Assembly (NCBI GenBank): GCA_023301795.1
Contig: JALZVU010000306.1
Coordinates: forward strand, 1-48,015
Origin: Granulosicoccus sp.
GTDB taxonomy: Bacteria; Pseudomonadota; Gammaproteobacteria; Granulosicoccales; Granulosicoccaceae
Direction of reading: 5' to 3'
Length of the DNA: 48,015 bases
Shown piece after piece: positions 9,120 to 19,945 of the stretch; position 1 is the stretch's first letter; every line of letters begins with the position of its first letter. Below the pieces are notes generated by a model that was not told the origin of the DNA, did not search any database, and saw only the letters and a list, made by a program, of their open reading frames with translations. A program made the position numbers and the translations under genes.

Positions 9120-9410
9120 ATGACAGTTGAACGAGTGATGCCTGAGAACGCTCCGCAACCTGGTACCTACCAGCATTACAAAGGCCCGATGTATCAAGTA
9201 TTCGGTATGGCCCGACATTCTGAAACCGATGAATGGATGGTGGTGTACCAAGCCTTATATGGAGATTACGGATTCTGGCTAAGGCCACTGACGGTGTGGC
9301 TCGAGCCCCTTGCCAAGCAGCATGAAGCAAAAAAACGATTCACTCTGGTAGAACTTTCAGACGATACTCTGAACCAGTTAACAAAAAACAATTCAGCTGC
9401 TGACGAGTAA
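9120..9410 (+). CDS. DUF1653 domain protein
   Basis: A 96-residue soluble protein with the DUF1653 signature: PGTYQHYKGPMYQVFGMARHSET, WMVVYQALYG, then FWLRPLTVW and a final hydrophobic strand RFTLVEL. The ATG at 9120 has an AAAGGA-like ribosome-binding site about 9 bases upstream. The function of the family is not known. It is divergent from the SLT lipoprotein and followed 68 bases later by a lipoprotein gene on the same strand. Confidence 0.85.
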   Translation: MTVERVMPENAPQPGTYQHYKGPMYQVFGMARHSETDEWMVVYQALYGDYGFWLRPLTVWLEPLAKQHEAKKRFTLVELSDDTLNQLTKNNSAADE

Positions 9411-9478
9411 CCGATACTAGTTGGCCTCAGGCGTGGTTCTTGCGAAAAACCGTACGAGCACCTTTACAAGGACACGCT

Positions 9479-10138
9479 ATGCGCCTGATTTCTGCAATCG
9501 CCCTACTGGGCACCGTTCTACTGACCTCCGCTTGTGCAACAACGCAGAGCACACAAGCGACGGACCTAAACACAAACACAGCAGCTGAAGCACCGCCGCT
9601 ACCAGAGCCTGCACTGCTTAAGGCACTACCTGAAACCGTAGAATCCTTCGAGCTCGAAGGGTTCAAACACTTCGAAGACGGATCAGGAGGGTACTCTATT
9701 CGATACGCCAATGATCGCAAGCGACGCATTGCCGACTTGTACGTCTACCCAGTGGCTGAAGAAAATACCAATCTAGCGCACAACCAGCTGGTTCTTGGCT
9801 CTACCCGAGCCACGCTGATGGCCATTGGAGAAGCGACTCGCCAAGGTCACTATTCCAATTTCAATGTCATCAACGCAGCCACTCGTGCACAAGGTGTGCG
9901 CACAATTGCTCGTGTGCAGGCTACATACTTAAGACAAAATCTGGCGTCATACACCTTGGTTTATCAAACTGAACATGAAGGAACACTGCTCAAAATCCGA
10001 TTAACTATGCCTGACAATGAGTCCAACAGGAGCAGCAAGGAGTGGGATACATTTGCTGATTCGATGTTCGAAAAAGCCGTCTCAAACCTGAAAAAAACCA
10101 AGCAAACTGACGAAATTGAGGACGTACAACCCATCTAG
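9479..10138 (+). CDS. Predicted lipoprotein, unknown function
   Basis: A 219-residue protein starting MRLISAIALLGTVLLTSACATT, a lipoprotein signal with Cys19. The ATG at 9479 is preceded by ACAAGGACACGCT with a good ribosome-binding site; the longer frame from 9440 adds only an unlikely leader. The mature part begins with a Thr/Ala/Pro-rich spacer and continues as a mixed alpha/beta domain (FEHFEDGSGGYSIRY-like start, DLYVYPV, LKIRLTMP) ending in a Lys-rich and acidic tail. I do not recognise the family. It converges on the thiolase gene. Confidence 0.75.
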   Translation: MRLISAIALLGTVLLTSACATTQSTQATDLNTNTAAEAPPLPEPALLKALPETVESFELEGFKHFEDGSGGYSIRYANDRKRRIADLYVYPVAEENTNLAHNQLVLGSTRATLMAIGEATRQGHYSNFNVINAATRAQGVRTIARVQATYLRQNLASYTLVYQTEHEGTLLKIRLTMPDNESNRSSKEWDTFADSMFEKAVSNLKKTKQTDEIEDVQPI

Positions 10139-10163
10139 CTCCATCGAGTTAGCCTTGCTAGGA

Positions 10164-11369
10164 CTATACCCGTTCAATGATCATGGCAATACCCTGCCCC
10201 ACGCCAACGCACATGGTACACAGCGCATAGCGTTTCTGATTACGTGTCAGTTGAGTGGTGGCAGTGGCGACTAATCGCGCGCCACTCATACCCAACGGAT
10301 GGCCGATTGCAATAGCACCACCTTGCGGGTTAACAAAGCTGGCATCATCCGGCACACCCAATTCTCGCAGTACAGCCAGCCCTTGTGCGGCGAACGCCTC
10401 ATTAAGCTCAATCAGATCTATATCTTTTAATGCAAGTCCAGCACGCTCTAGAACACGCCGACTGGCAGGTGCTGGCCCCATACCCATGACACGAGGTGCC
10501 AGACCCGCACTAGCCATTGACACCACCCGTGCTTTAGGCGTCAAGTTATAGCGCTTAACCGCACTAGCCGATGCAATCAGTAAAGCGCAGGCTCCGTCAT
10601 TAACACCTGAAGCATTTCCTGCCGTGACGCTGTAGTCAGCACCGTTGATACCACGCAGTTTAGCCAAACTTTCAAGTGTAGTGCCAGGCCGTGCATGCTC
10701 ATCAATACTGACAATAGTGGGCTCACCCTTTCGCTTGGGTATCGTCACGGGGACTATTTCATCCTCAAAATGCCCCTGCTCTTGCGCCTGAGCCCAGCGA
10801 GACTGACTACGCACAGCAAAGCTATCCTGGTCCTCGCGGCTTATGCCAAAGTCAGCTGCCACGTTATCGGCCGTCTGCGGCATGGAATGTGTGCCGTACT
10901 GTTTCTCAAACGCCGGGTTAATAAATCTCCAGCCAATCGTTGTGTCAAATAACTGTGCATCACGACCGAAGGCTGTGGCGTTCTTGCCCATGACGAACGG
11001 TGCTCTTGACATACTTTCCACACCACCGGCAATCATCAAGTCGGCGTCCCCCGCCTTGATACTGCGCGCCGCCAGACCCACCGCTTCCATGCCAGAGGCA
11101 CACAAACGATTGACGGTGACACCGGGAACCGCTTCGGGTAATCCCGCCAACAGCCCTGCCATGCGCGCCACGTTGCGGTTGTCCTCGCCTGCCTGATTCG
11201 CGCAGCCATAAATCAGATCATCGACAGCTTCCCAATCCACGCTCGGATTACGCGCCATAAGTTCTGCGATGGGGATAGCGCCCAGGTCATCAGTACGAAT
11301 GGAGGACAAAGCGCCAGCATAACGGCCGATGGGGGTACGTATTGCGTCGCAGATGAATGCTTCGTTCAT
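10164..11369 (-). CDS. pcaF: 3-oxoadipyl-CoA thiolase (PcaF/PaaJ type)
   Basis: It cleaves 3-oxoadipyl-CoA with CoA to succinyl-CoA and acetyl-CoA, the last step of the box pathway. The start at 11369 (MNEAFICDAIRTPIGRYAG) has a GAGGA site upstream and gives 401 residues, the usual length; the frame can be read from 11468 but this adds 33 unsupported residues. Catalytic features are the nucleophile Cys in VNRLCASGMEA, His in GHPLGMSGAR and Cys in CTMCVGVGQG. The block IYGCANQAGEDNRNVARMA is characteristic of beta-ketoadipyl-CoA thiolases as opposed to acetoacetyl-CoA thiolases. It lies near the box genes but is separated from them by a plus-strand dehydrogenase gene, so it has its own promoter. 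Confidence 0.9.
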   Translation of the reverse strand: MNEAFICDAIRTPIGRYAGALSSIRTDDLGAIPIAELMARNPSVDWEAVDDLIYGCANQAGEDNRNVARMAGLLAGLPEAVPGVTVNRLCASGMEAVGLAARSIKAGDADLMIAGGVESMSRAPFVMGKNATAFGRDAQLFDTTIGWRFINPAFEKQYGTHSMPQTADNVAADFGISREDQDSFAVRSQSRWAQAQEQGHFEDEIVPVTIPKRKGEPTIVSIDEHARPGTTLESLAKLRGINGADYSVTAGNASGVNDGACALLIASASAVKRYNLTPKARVVSMASAGLAPRVMGMGPAPASRRVLERAGLALKDIDLIELNEAFAAQGLAVLRELGVPDDASFVNPQGGAIAIGHPLGMSGARLVATATTQLTRNQKRYALCTMCVGVGQGIAMIIERV

Positions 11370-11629
11370 GATATTGGATTCCTCGATCGTCTTGCCGCAG
11401 TCATAAAAGCTGGCTAAAGTGGTTCGGTAATTATGACCTACCCAACGTTGCGGCGTCGAATAACTCATTTTTTGCCCAAGAAACCATTGATCGCTGTGGC
11501 CAATGTCAAGACTTCGAAGGGTACACTGGGTTTACATCGCTGAAACAAGCGTGCCTTCAACCAGTTGTTGTGAAGTATACAATCGCCCTGCATCACGACC
11601 GATTCGATAGACCCAGACAAGCAAGCAAA

Positions 11630-12574
11630 ATGACAAAACCAGCCATACTTACGTTCGAAACCTACGACGACTGGGATAGCGCCCCCATGAGTGAACTATT
11701 CGACGTCCACGCCATGCCTGCCAGCGGGAATCCTGCCGATCTGCCGCAGGAAACAAGAGAGCAGATTCGTGCATTTGCCTTCAAAGGTCACAACGGTATG
11801 AATGCAGCGCTGATGGACCCATTCCCAAACCTTGGTCTGATTGCAAACTACGGTGTGGGCTATGACTCTATTGATGTGGCCTATGCAACAAGCAAAGGCA
11901 TCAAGGTCACCAATACACCCGATGTGCTCACCAACGATGTCGCAGATTTAGCCGTTGGGATGTTGATTGGTTTGTCTCGCGATATTGTTGGAGCATCTGA
12001 CTGGGTGCGTTCAGGCAAGTGGGGCACATCCGGGGCTTATCCCATACAGAGAACACTCTCAGGCGCCTCAATAGGTATCGTTGGCATGGGCCGCATCGGG
12101 CGCGCCATTGCCGATAGGTTACAAAGCTTTGATACCAAACTTCACTATTTTTCACGAACTGAAAAAGATACTCCAGACTGGCAATATCACAATGATGTCG
12201 TATCACTTGCATCAGCTGTCGACATTCTTATGATTGCCGTATCGGGTGGCCCTGACACCGTGAATATAATATCCCGAGACGTTCTCGAAGCACTCGGTAC
12301 TGACGGCGTAATTGTTAACAGTGCACGTGGAACAACAGTGGACGAACAGGCGCTTATCGAGCTGCTACAAAACGGCAAGCTGCGCGGTGCTGCACTGGAT
12401 GTGTTTGAAAACGAGCCCCACATCGATGAGCGATTTCTTAGCCTCGACAACGTATTGCTACAGCCTCACCAGTCTTCTGGCACTGTAGAGACACGTCAGG
12501 CAATGGGCATTCTGCAAAGGAACAACCTTATTGCATTCTTTGCAGGCGATGCGTTGGTCACGCCAGTAAACTAA
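11630..12574 (+). CDS. D-2-hydroxyacid dehydrogenase (glyoxylate/hydroxypyruvate reductase-like)
   Basis: A 314-residue NAD(P)-dependent oxidoreductase when started at MTKPAIL (11630); the frame is open from 11570. It has the family core: NYGVGYDSIDV, NTPDVLTNDVADLAVGM, Rossmann motif GIVGMGRIGRAIA, catalytic Arg in NSARGTTVDEQAL, Glu in DVFENEP and His in LLQPHQSSGT. These match reductases of glyoxylate, hydroxypyruvate or similar 2-oxoacids. It is transcribed against its neighbours, between the thiolase and hydratase genes; a part in aromatic breakdown is not evident. Confidence 0.87.
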   Translation: MTKPAILTFETYDDWDSAPMSELFDVHAMPASGNPADLPQETREQIRAFAFKGHNGMNAALMDPFPNLGLIANYGVGYDSIDVAYATSKGIKVTNTPDVLTNDVADLAVGMLIGLSRDIVGASDWVRSGKWGTSGAYPIQRTLSGASIGIVGMGRIGRAIADRLQSFDTKLHYFSRTEKDTPDWQYHNDVVSLASAVDILMIAVSGGPDTVNIISRDVLEALGTDGVIVNSARGTTVDEQALIELLQNGKLRGAALDVFENEPHIDERFLSLDNVLLQPHQSSGTVETRQAMGILQRNNLIAFFAGDALVTPVN

Positions 12575-12587
12575 AAGCTACATTATC

Positions 12588-12629
12588 GATGTCGGTAACG
12601 CATCATTAACAAACTGCGTTGCCGACATC
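12588..12629. terminator. 15-bp hairpin between convergent genes
   Basis: GATGTCGGTAACGCA (12588-12602) and TGCGTTGCCGACATC (12615-12629) pair over 15 positions with one T-G wobble and a 12-base loop. It lies 13 bases after the hydroxyacid dehydrogenase stop and upstream of nothing on that strand, so it could end transcription from both sides. There is no clear T-run, so it may instead be a REP-like or mRNA-stabilising element. Confidence 0.55.
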
Positions 12630-12728
12630 TCTGGAGTGTGTAGTTCAATGCCGACACATCAGCATCCAACGCCGGTATGTCCCTGACCTTAAGATTTGCC
12701 ACTCACTGCAGCTTTACTAGTGTTTACC

Positions 12729-14227
12729 CTAGGGTTTAGATAGTGAAATATCTTCGTCAGCACAGCGTTTCAACAACCCACTCACCTTCCAGGCCACAGG
12801 ATCCTCCCCACATAGTTGCTGCAGCTGCGCAACAATAGTCTTTGCACCCAGCGTATCAGCGTAATGCATCAATCCACCGCGCCAGCGAGGAAATCCGTAA
12901 CCAGACACCGTCACCAGATCGATATCACGAGTATCTTTGGCGATGCCTTCCTGCAGTATATCTGCGGCCTCGTTGATCATCGCAAGCAACAGCCGCTGAC
13001 GAATTTCATCAGCTGAATAGTCGACGCGTTTGATGCCGGCAAAGTGAGCTTCCTCCAGAGCAAGATCCGCCACGATAGGATCATCTACTCGACCACCGCC
13101 TCCAGGATATCGGTACCAGCCTGCACCGGTCTTTCTACCTAGTTTACCGAGCTCAATCATACGATCAGCTATGAGGATGTAGCGTCTTGCGGGGTCACGA
13201 GTGGCGTCTTGTCGTCGTCGACTGGCATGAGCGATATCTAGCCCAGACAGATCCTGCGAAGAATACGGCCCCATAGCGAAACCAAACTCCACCATCGCCT
13301 CATCGATCTCCCACGGGGTCGAACCATCCATCATCACGGTATCGGCAGCTTCCTGATAACGTTCCAGAATACGATTACCCACAAGTTCATCGCACACGCC
13401 TTCAGCAACCGGTGCCTTTGCTGCACGCTCTGCAAAAAAAACATGACGTAGTGCTCTGGCTTGATTAGAGTTGCGTAGCTCGAGAAACGTCTGACGTTCA
13501 ATCGCCAAGCCTTCAAGAAACGGCAAACCAAGCCCGGCCTCAATAACATCAATGGCTTGCAAAGGCGCTATCTGTCCAGGCGCGTTAGTACTTACCCGTT
13601 CACGTGCATCAGCTATCAGACTGGCATGGGACTCAGGCGCATGAAGATCTTGCGCAGGCACCACGCAGCCGAGCTCTTCACTGTTGATCATAAACGCCGC
13701 TTCGGCAGGCTCATCGTCTATCGCATGTATCAGCCCGGCTGTTAGCGCTGCGTCTGCACTCAGCGGTTTAGCAGTCGTTATCATGTCGATTGCTGTGGAA
13801 AGTCCAACCAGTCGGGGCAGTCGCTGGGTGCCACCGGCACCAGGAATTACACCCAGAGTAACTTCCGGGAATCCGATTCGCGCACTCGTTGCCATGATCC
13901 GCATTCTGCATGCCATCGCAATCTCTGCACCACCGCCCAGGGCCACGCCTTCTATCGCTGCCACCCACGGTACAAAACTCCCCGCAATGGCATTCAACAC
14001 ATCTGGCAGATGAGGTTCCAACGGTGCACTGTTAAACTCTCGTGTATCAGCACCCGCTGCGAATAAACCGCCGCAACCACTAATGATGACGCGATCAAGG
14101 CGCTGTTTCTCGGCCCAGCTGACCGCGGTAAGAAGCCCTTGGCGTACCGACAGACCAATCGCATTCACCGGGGGAGAGTCGATCTCGACGTGCCCGACAT
14201 TGTCTTCGCGACGGGTAGTGACGCTCA

Positions 14228-14228
<1 letters not shown>
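12729..14228 (-). CDS. Enoyl-CoA hydratase fused to a 3HCDH C-terminal domain, NAD domain absent
   Basis: A 499-residue protein built from two parts of a multifunctional beta-oxidation enzyme. Residues 1-190 are a crotonase with both catalytic glutamates: Glu102 in GGGAEIAMACR and Glu122 in FPEVTLGVIPGAGGTQRL, so hydratase activity is expected. Residues about 276-470 are the 3-hydroxyacyl-CoA dehydrogenase C-terminal domains (VCDELVGNRIL, GFAMGPYSSQDLSGLDI, GRKTGAGWYRY, GYGFPRWRGG). Full-length relatives have an NAD-binding domain of about 180 residues, with the catalytic His, between RHVFFAERAAK and this segment; here the two abut. The start ATG overlaps the boxR stop (TAATG). It probably hydrates dehydroadipyl-CoA in the box pathway. 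Confidence 0.9.
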
Positions 14229-15223
<995 letters not shown>

Positions 15224-15234
15224 CTGTCTGTTAT

Positions 15235-16437
15235 TTAATACGTTTCAACGTGATATCGGCCAGCCTCACGCATTTCATCGCGCAATGCCTTCCACGGTAG
15301 CCCGATGGATTCAGCAATGCTAGTAAACGCCTCTTCAACACCTTGTTCCATCGACTTCAATCCGCAGATGTAAACATAGGTTTGAGGATCTTTCAACATC
15401 TGCGCCACGATATCTACCTCCGCGAGCATCCTGTCCTGCACGTACTCTTTTGGCTGATCTGGCAGCCGGCTAAAGACAAGATGCTTTTGCAACAGCTTGT
15501 CGGGCATCTTCCCCAATGGACCAAAATACGGAAGAGCCTCTGGAGTCCTGGCCCCAAAGAACATTACCATGCCACCTTCACGCGCACCCACAGTACGCTG
15601 GCGAGCCATGGAAAACGAGCGCATGGGAGCAGAACCTGTGCCGGTGCAAATCATCAACAAACGCGCTTCCGGATCGGCAGGTAGGAGAAATGTAGCCCCG
15701 AAAGGCCCAGTCACTGACACGGTATCACCTTTGCTTAAACCGCAGATGTGCTCTGAACACACACCCCCCTCCTCACGCTTAACTGTGAGAGATACATTGT
15801 GATACCCGGGGCGCTCACCATCACGCGGGCTGGATACAGAATACAAGCGTGGTAGATGAGGCTTGCCCTCTGCATCAACACCTGGAGCGATAATACCCAG
15901 TGACTGCCCCTCAAGTACGGGGAAAGGCTTACCATTAAAATCAAGGATGATATGGCGAACATCAGTGTCCGCACCTTCGTCAGTCAAACGGTAATTACCT
16001 TGAACCACGGCTTCAACGGCGTGGCTCAAGTTATACAAGTTGATGGTTGGCTTGGCAGCAGAGTCTGGGGCGCGCGATTTGCCGCCAGCACCTTTATGAG
16101 CTTCGGCCAACAACGCAGCCACTGGATCAACATCACTCTCATCCAGACTTGCACCGTCTAATGGTGTATCGCTCATCGTAAGCTCGCCCTGTTCTGGCAG
16201 CTCTTCCCACTCATACTGTTCCTCAAGCGAGTACGGGGTTTCAACAACACGCCATTCATCGATAGAACCCGTTGGGCAGACCGGAATACAATCCATGCAG
16301 AAGTTGCACTTTGTCGCGTCCACGATAACGTTGTCATCGTTGTGCTCGATTGCCTGAATCGGGCACGTGTTTTCGCACGTGTAACAACGAATACAGATTT
16401 CCGGATCTATAAGATGCTGCTTAAGCGGGTGATTCAT
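15235..16437 (-). CDS. boxA: Benzoyl-CoA 2,3-epoxidase reductase subunit BoxA
   Basis: BoxA passes electrons from NADPH to the oxygenase BoxB. The 400-residue protein begins with two [4Fe-4S] ferredoxin clusters (CIRCYTCENTCP near 17-28 and CNFCMDCIPVCP near 44-55), then an acidic/Ala-rich linker, then a ferredoxin-NADP reductase-like module: FAD-binding RLYSVSSPRDGE and nucleotide-binding MICTGTGSAPMRSF, ending in EAGRYHVETY. The domain order is specific for BoxA. It lies between boxB (107 bases upstream) and boxR (11 bases downstream) on the same strand. Confidence 0.96.
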   Translation of the reverse strand: MNHPLKQHLIDPEICIRCYTCENTCPIQAIEHNDDNVIVDATKCNFCMDCIPVCPTGSIDEWRVVETPYSLEEQYEWEELPEQGELTMSDTPLDGASLDESDVDPVAALLAEAHKGAGGKSRAPDSAAKPTINLYNLSHAVEAVVQGNYRLTDEGADTDVRHIILDFNGKPFPVLEGQSLGIIAPGVDAEGKPHLPRLYSVSSPRDGERPGYHNVSLTVKREEGGVCSEHICGLSKGDTVSVTGPFGATFLLPADPEARLLMICTGTGSAPMRSFSMARQRTVGAREGGMVMFFGARTPEALPYFGPLGKMPDKLLQKHLVFSRLPDQPKEYVQDRMLAEVDIVAQMLKDPQTYVYICGLKSMEQGVEEAFTSIAESIGLPWKALRDEMREAGRYHVETY

Positions 16438-16544
16438 AGGCTATGGTGTTGCTCCCCAACTAACTCGCTAAACGAATAACTGAATATTGTACGGCTGACT
16501 CAAAAAGCTCGGCAACATGAAGACACATCGCCAAGCATTTAAAT

Positions 16545-17996
16545 TTACGCCATATGCAACTTTACGTACTCAAAATCGCCAGGCTTATTATCGATACCCA
16601 CCTTAGGCGGTGCAATCCAAGTGGCGTACTCACCGGCCGCAAAGCATGGTTTCATCAACGACTGAACGAACTGTCCATCGTCTCTGGTAGGAAGCCATTC
16701 GCTACAGTTACTCTCCCACTCAGCTTCAGTAATGATATTGCCTTCTGGATCCGCTTTTATCGCAGAGAAAACACCAATCTGGCGATGAAATGCTTCGTGA
16801 GGCACAGTGAGCTGGAAGTCCACACCCGCTTTTTTGATCGCCTTGTTCCAGCGCCCAACACCACCCGCTGCATCCCGCACATAATCGTCACGCAAACGCA
16901 TATTGATAGCCGTAAGCGCCGGCGCTTCCTGCTCCACAATCTTCCCATCAACAATACTACTGACTTTATAAGTTTCGTTTTGAAGGCGATGGTCATCGTC
17001 AATTCTATGTTCCATGTAGCGACCCTTTATGCCTGCGTTAAACGCATTGGCTGCATTGGTGGAAACTTCCTGACCAAACAGATCCAGTGACAACGTGTAG
17101 TGAAGATTGAGTTTTTTCTGAATAGTAGGCAAATCAATAACACCCAGATCTCGAATATTACCAATGTCATAAGGGTCGGTAATTCCAGCCTTGTTCATCG
17201 CTTCAACGGTGGCCTGAATAGTACGTCCAACACCTGTTTCACCGACGAACATATGGTGAGCTTCTTCAGTGAGCATGAAGCGGCAGGTTCGGCTTAGCGG
17301 ATCAAAGCCTGATTGCGCCAGTGATTCCAGCTGCATTTTCCCATCACGATCGGTGAAGTAGGTAAACATGAAAAACGACAACCAGTCTGGTGTCTCTTCA
17401 TTAAACGCTCCTAGCATACGCGGCGCTTCCTCGGAACCGGATGAACGGCGTAACAGATCATCAGCCTCTTCACGACCATCTTTGCCAAAGTACTTTTGCA
17501 ACAGATACACCATTGCCCAAAGATGACGACCTTCCTCAACGTTTACCTGAAACAGATTCCGCAGGTCATAAAGCGAGGGGGCGGTAAGGCCAAGAAAGCG
17601 CTGCTGTTCGACAGAACCCGGCTCGGTGTCGCCTTGAATAACAATGAGACGCTTAACCATGTTGCGATATTCCCCTGGCACTTCTTGCCATGCAGGTTTA
17701 CCTTGGTGCTCGCCACAAGGAATCAATCGGTCTTGTACTTGTGGTGCTAGCAGTACACCCCAACGGTACTCAGGCATTTTGACGTAATCAAATTTGGCCC
17801 AACCCTTCGGATCAACGCTTACGGCTGTACGCAGGTAGACCATGGATTCCTGGAAATTCTGCGGAATCAACTTGTTCCACCAATCGATATATCCGGGGTG
17901 CCACTTCTCTAACGCTTTTAGAACCTTGCGATCCTGGCCCAAGCCAACGTTGTTGGGAATACGTGTGTCATAACTGACGTCGAGGGTATCGACCAT
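16545..17996 (-). CDS. boxB: Benzoyl-CoA 2,3-epoxidase oxygenase subunit BoxB
   Basis: BoxB is the di-iron monooxygenase that converts benzoyl-CoA to 2,3-epoxybenzoyl-CoA using O2 and electrons from BoxA. It has the normal length of about 483 residues and a strongly conserved N-terminus (VSYDTRIPNNVGL, HPGYIDWW, YLRTAVSVDP). Two Glu-x-x-His elements of the ferritin-like di-iron core are visible: NVEEGRHLW (154-158) and LTEEAHHMF (244-248). A GGAG ribosome-binding site precedes the ATG at 17996. The 147-base gap to boxC contains a small TTGAAG/CTTCAA palindrome at 18044-18056 in the leader. Confidence 0.97.
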   Translation of the reverse strand: MVDTLDVSYDTRIPNNVGLGQDRKVLKALEKWHPGYIDWWNKLIPQNFQESMVYLRTAVSVDPKGWAKFDYVKMPEYRWGVLLAPQVQDRLIPCGEHQGKPAWQEVPGEYRNMVKRLIVIQGDTEPGSVEQQRFLGLTAPSLYDLRNLFQVNVEEGRHLWAMVYLLQKYFGKDGREEADDLLRRSSGSEEAPRMLGAFNEETPDWLSFFMFTYFTDRDGKMQLESLAQSGFDPLSRTCRFMLTEEAHHMFVGETGVGRTIQATVEAMNKAGITDPYDIGNIRDLGVIDLPTIQKKLNLHYTLSLDLFGQEVSTNAANAFNAGIKGRYMEHRIDDDHRLQNETYKVSSIVDGKIVEQEAPALTAINMRLRDDYVRDAAGGVGRWNKAIKKAGVDFQLTVPHEAFHRQIGVFSAIKADPEGNIITEAEWESNCSEWLPTRDDGQFVQSLMKPCFAAGEYATWIAPPKVGIDNKPGDFEYVKLHMA

Positions 17997-18143
17997 GGAT
18001 ATCTCCGTAGCGGTTTAGTATTTGTTTGTCGTCGTAAGGGTCTTTGAAGGCTTCAACCTAGCCCTACCTTCTTCACGAAGCAGTAGCTCAGCTGCATCCA
18101 TTTCTCTCATTGGAAACATAAACCTAAATAGGGGTATTTCAGC

Positions 18144-19802
18144 CTACACACGGTCTAAATCGAATTCACCGCGAACGCCCGTGCCGTAACGCTGGAGAGC
18201 ACCATTTTCCCCTACCGCATTAGGCCGAATAAAAATCCAGTTCTGCCACGCTGTCAGACGTCCAAATATACGTGTCTCCATAGTCTCCGGGCCAGCAAAG
18301 CGAAGGTTCGCTTCCATACCGGTCATGGCATCAGGACTAAACGATGCGCGTTCCTCAACAAAGATTCGCACCTCGTCATCCCAGTCAATGTCATCGAGAA
18401 TCACCGTGGCAAGCCCGATCTTGTCCGCAGCTTGTGCATCAAGAGCATTACCCATCGCAGCCTTTGCCGCATCGACCTGTTCCGGTTCGCCCAGAAAGCG
18501 GGTTTGTAATCGCGTGAGCCCATTACCCATCGGGTAAGGACCAAAATTAGCTTCAGTCAATTTGATGGTTGCAAGCGCTCGATCATCATCCTCGAATTCA
18601 CCATCCATCATGTAGCTTCGGTCAACGGAGAAGAGAATTTCAGCAAGCACGCCCACAAAGCATGAGCCATGCTCAATAAACGCCACAAGTGAACGCGATG
18701 TGACATCAAGCCGCTTCAACGTACGCTTCCAGTACTGCCGCACTTCATTAGCCAGCCAGTGGTCCGCATTATCCGCAAGTAGTGCTTCGTGGCCCGTGAA
18801 CAACTCAGGATCGCCCTCCGTTCGAATCACCCAGAGGCCAATCTCCATTTCGTTTAAGCGCATGTGCAGAATGGCATCTTCCAATTCACGACACAATCTC
18901 ACCATATAAGCTTGATCACCTAGTGACTGGAATTCAGCCATGGTGGCAGACGCGGCCTCATCCGGGCCTTTAATAGTGAAAACAGCCTTACGACCAGCTC
19001 GATCTATCTCTACGCTAACCACGGACCACGAAACACTGTCTTCAGTGTGAGTCCGCGCCAGCGGTTCAAAAGTGATTCCGGCATCAGTATCAGCCTTGGA
19101 TGAATTCTTGGCGAATTCAAGCGCACGCGCCGATACGGTATCGTTAAATTTGGAATTCACAATCACCTCGTCCACCAACCGCCAGTCTTTCGCTCGTTGA
19201 CCTTTCACGCCCTCCTCTATAGAGCAAAAAATATCAGCAATGTCCCGGCGAACCTTACGTTTGTCAGTGATTCGAGTCAGACCACCAGTGCCTGGCAACA
19301 CAGCCAGTAATGGCACCTCGGGTAAGCCAACAGCGGAGGTACTGTCGTCGGTCAGCATTATATGATTACATGCCAGCGCCAGTTCATATCCACCACCAGC
19401 ACATGCGCCCTTTACCGCTGCAATGTACTGTTGCCCGCTATCTTGCTCAGCAGCTTCGAAAGCATTGCGCGTCTCGTTGGTGAACTTACAGAAATTGACC
19501 TTATGACTATGCGCCGCTCCGCCAAGCATCCGAATGTTGGCCCCTGCGCAAAACACGTTTTCTTTACCCGAACGCAATACGACAACTTTCACTTCCGGGT
19601 GTTCGAAGCGCATGCGCTGAACAACGTCATTGAGCTCGATGTCGACACCCAAGTCATAGGAATTAAGCTTGAGCTCATAGCCTTCGAAGAGTCCGCCCTG
19701 CTCGTCGACATCCATACTCAGCGTGGCAACAGGCCCAGCGTATTCAACCTGCCAATGGCGGTAGTTGGCTGGGTCGACGCGGAAGTCGATTACTTGGGGC
19801 AT
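18144..19802 (-). CDS. boxC: 2,3-epoxybenzoyl-CoA dihydrolase BoxC
   Basis: BoxC opens the ring of 2,3-epoxybenzoyl-CoA hydrolytically, releasing formate and 3,4-dehydroadipyl-CoA semialdehyde. The 552-residue protein is an unusually long crotonase-fold enzyme, typical for BoxC. The N-terminal domain has the family start VIDFRVDPANYRHWQVEYAG, the substrate loop ENVFCAGANIRMLGG, the oxyanion region GACAGGGYELALACNH and the segment VGLPEVPLLAVLPGTGGLTR. The C-terminal half contains a second, diverged crotonase-like part. The start at 19802 has GGAG upstream. It appears to be the first gene of boxC-boxB-boxA-boxR-hydratase, with a promoter region just upstream. Confidence 0.97.
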   Translation of the reverse strand: MPQVIDFRVDPANYRHWQVEYAGPVATLSMDVDEQGGLFEGYELKLNSYDLGVDIELNDVVQRMRFEHPEVKVVVLRSGKENVFCAGANIRMLGGAAHSHKVNFCKFTNETRNAFEAAEQDSGQQYIAAVKGACAGGGYELALACNHIMLTDDSTSAVGLPEVPLLAVLPGTGGLTRITDKRKVRRDIADIFCSIEEGVKGQRAKDWRLVDEVIVNSKFNDTVSARALEFAKNSSKADTDAGITFEPLARTHTEDSVSWSVVSVEIDRAGRKAVFTIKGPDEAASATMAEFQSLGDQAYMVRLCRELEDAILHMRLNEMEIGLWVIRTEGDPELFTGHEALLADNADHWLANEVRQYWKRTLKRLDVTSRSLVAFIEHGSCFVGVLAEILFSVDRSYMMDGEFEDDDRALATIKLTEANFGPYPMGNGLTRLQTRFLGEPEQVDAAKAAMGNALDAQAADKIGLATVILDDIDWDDEVRIFVEERASFSPDAMTGMEANLRFAGPETMETRIFGRLTAWQNWIFIRPNAVGENGALQRYGTGVRGEFDLDRV

Positions 19803-19872
19803 GCACGCTCACTCCGTTTACTCCGAGCAAACACGATACGCCGAGATGATAAAACTGTAAACAGAAAAGCGC

Positions 19873-19909
19873 ACGATAAAGCAAATGTTAGAGTGTCAAT
19901 CAACTCTAA
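19873..19909 (-). promoter_or_regulatory. Candidate box operon promoter with overlapping operator-like dyad
   Basis: On the minus strand a perfect -35 TTGACA (19894-19899) is followed after 15 bases by TATCGT (19873-19878), a mediocre -10 with a short spacer. A perfect inverted repeat, TTAGAGT (19888-19894) N8 ACTCTAA (19903-19909), straddles the -35. A repressor bound there would block RNA polymerase, as expected for BoxR control. It is about 70-105 bases upstream of the boxC start. The Azoarcus BzdR TGCA-type operator is not seen here. Confidence 0.42.
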
Positions 19910-19945
19910 AAGAAAAATACGGGTTAAATGTTTACTTTTTTAGCA

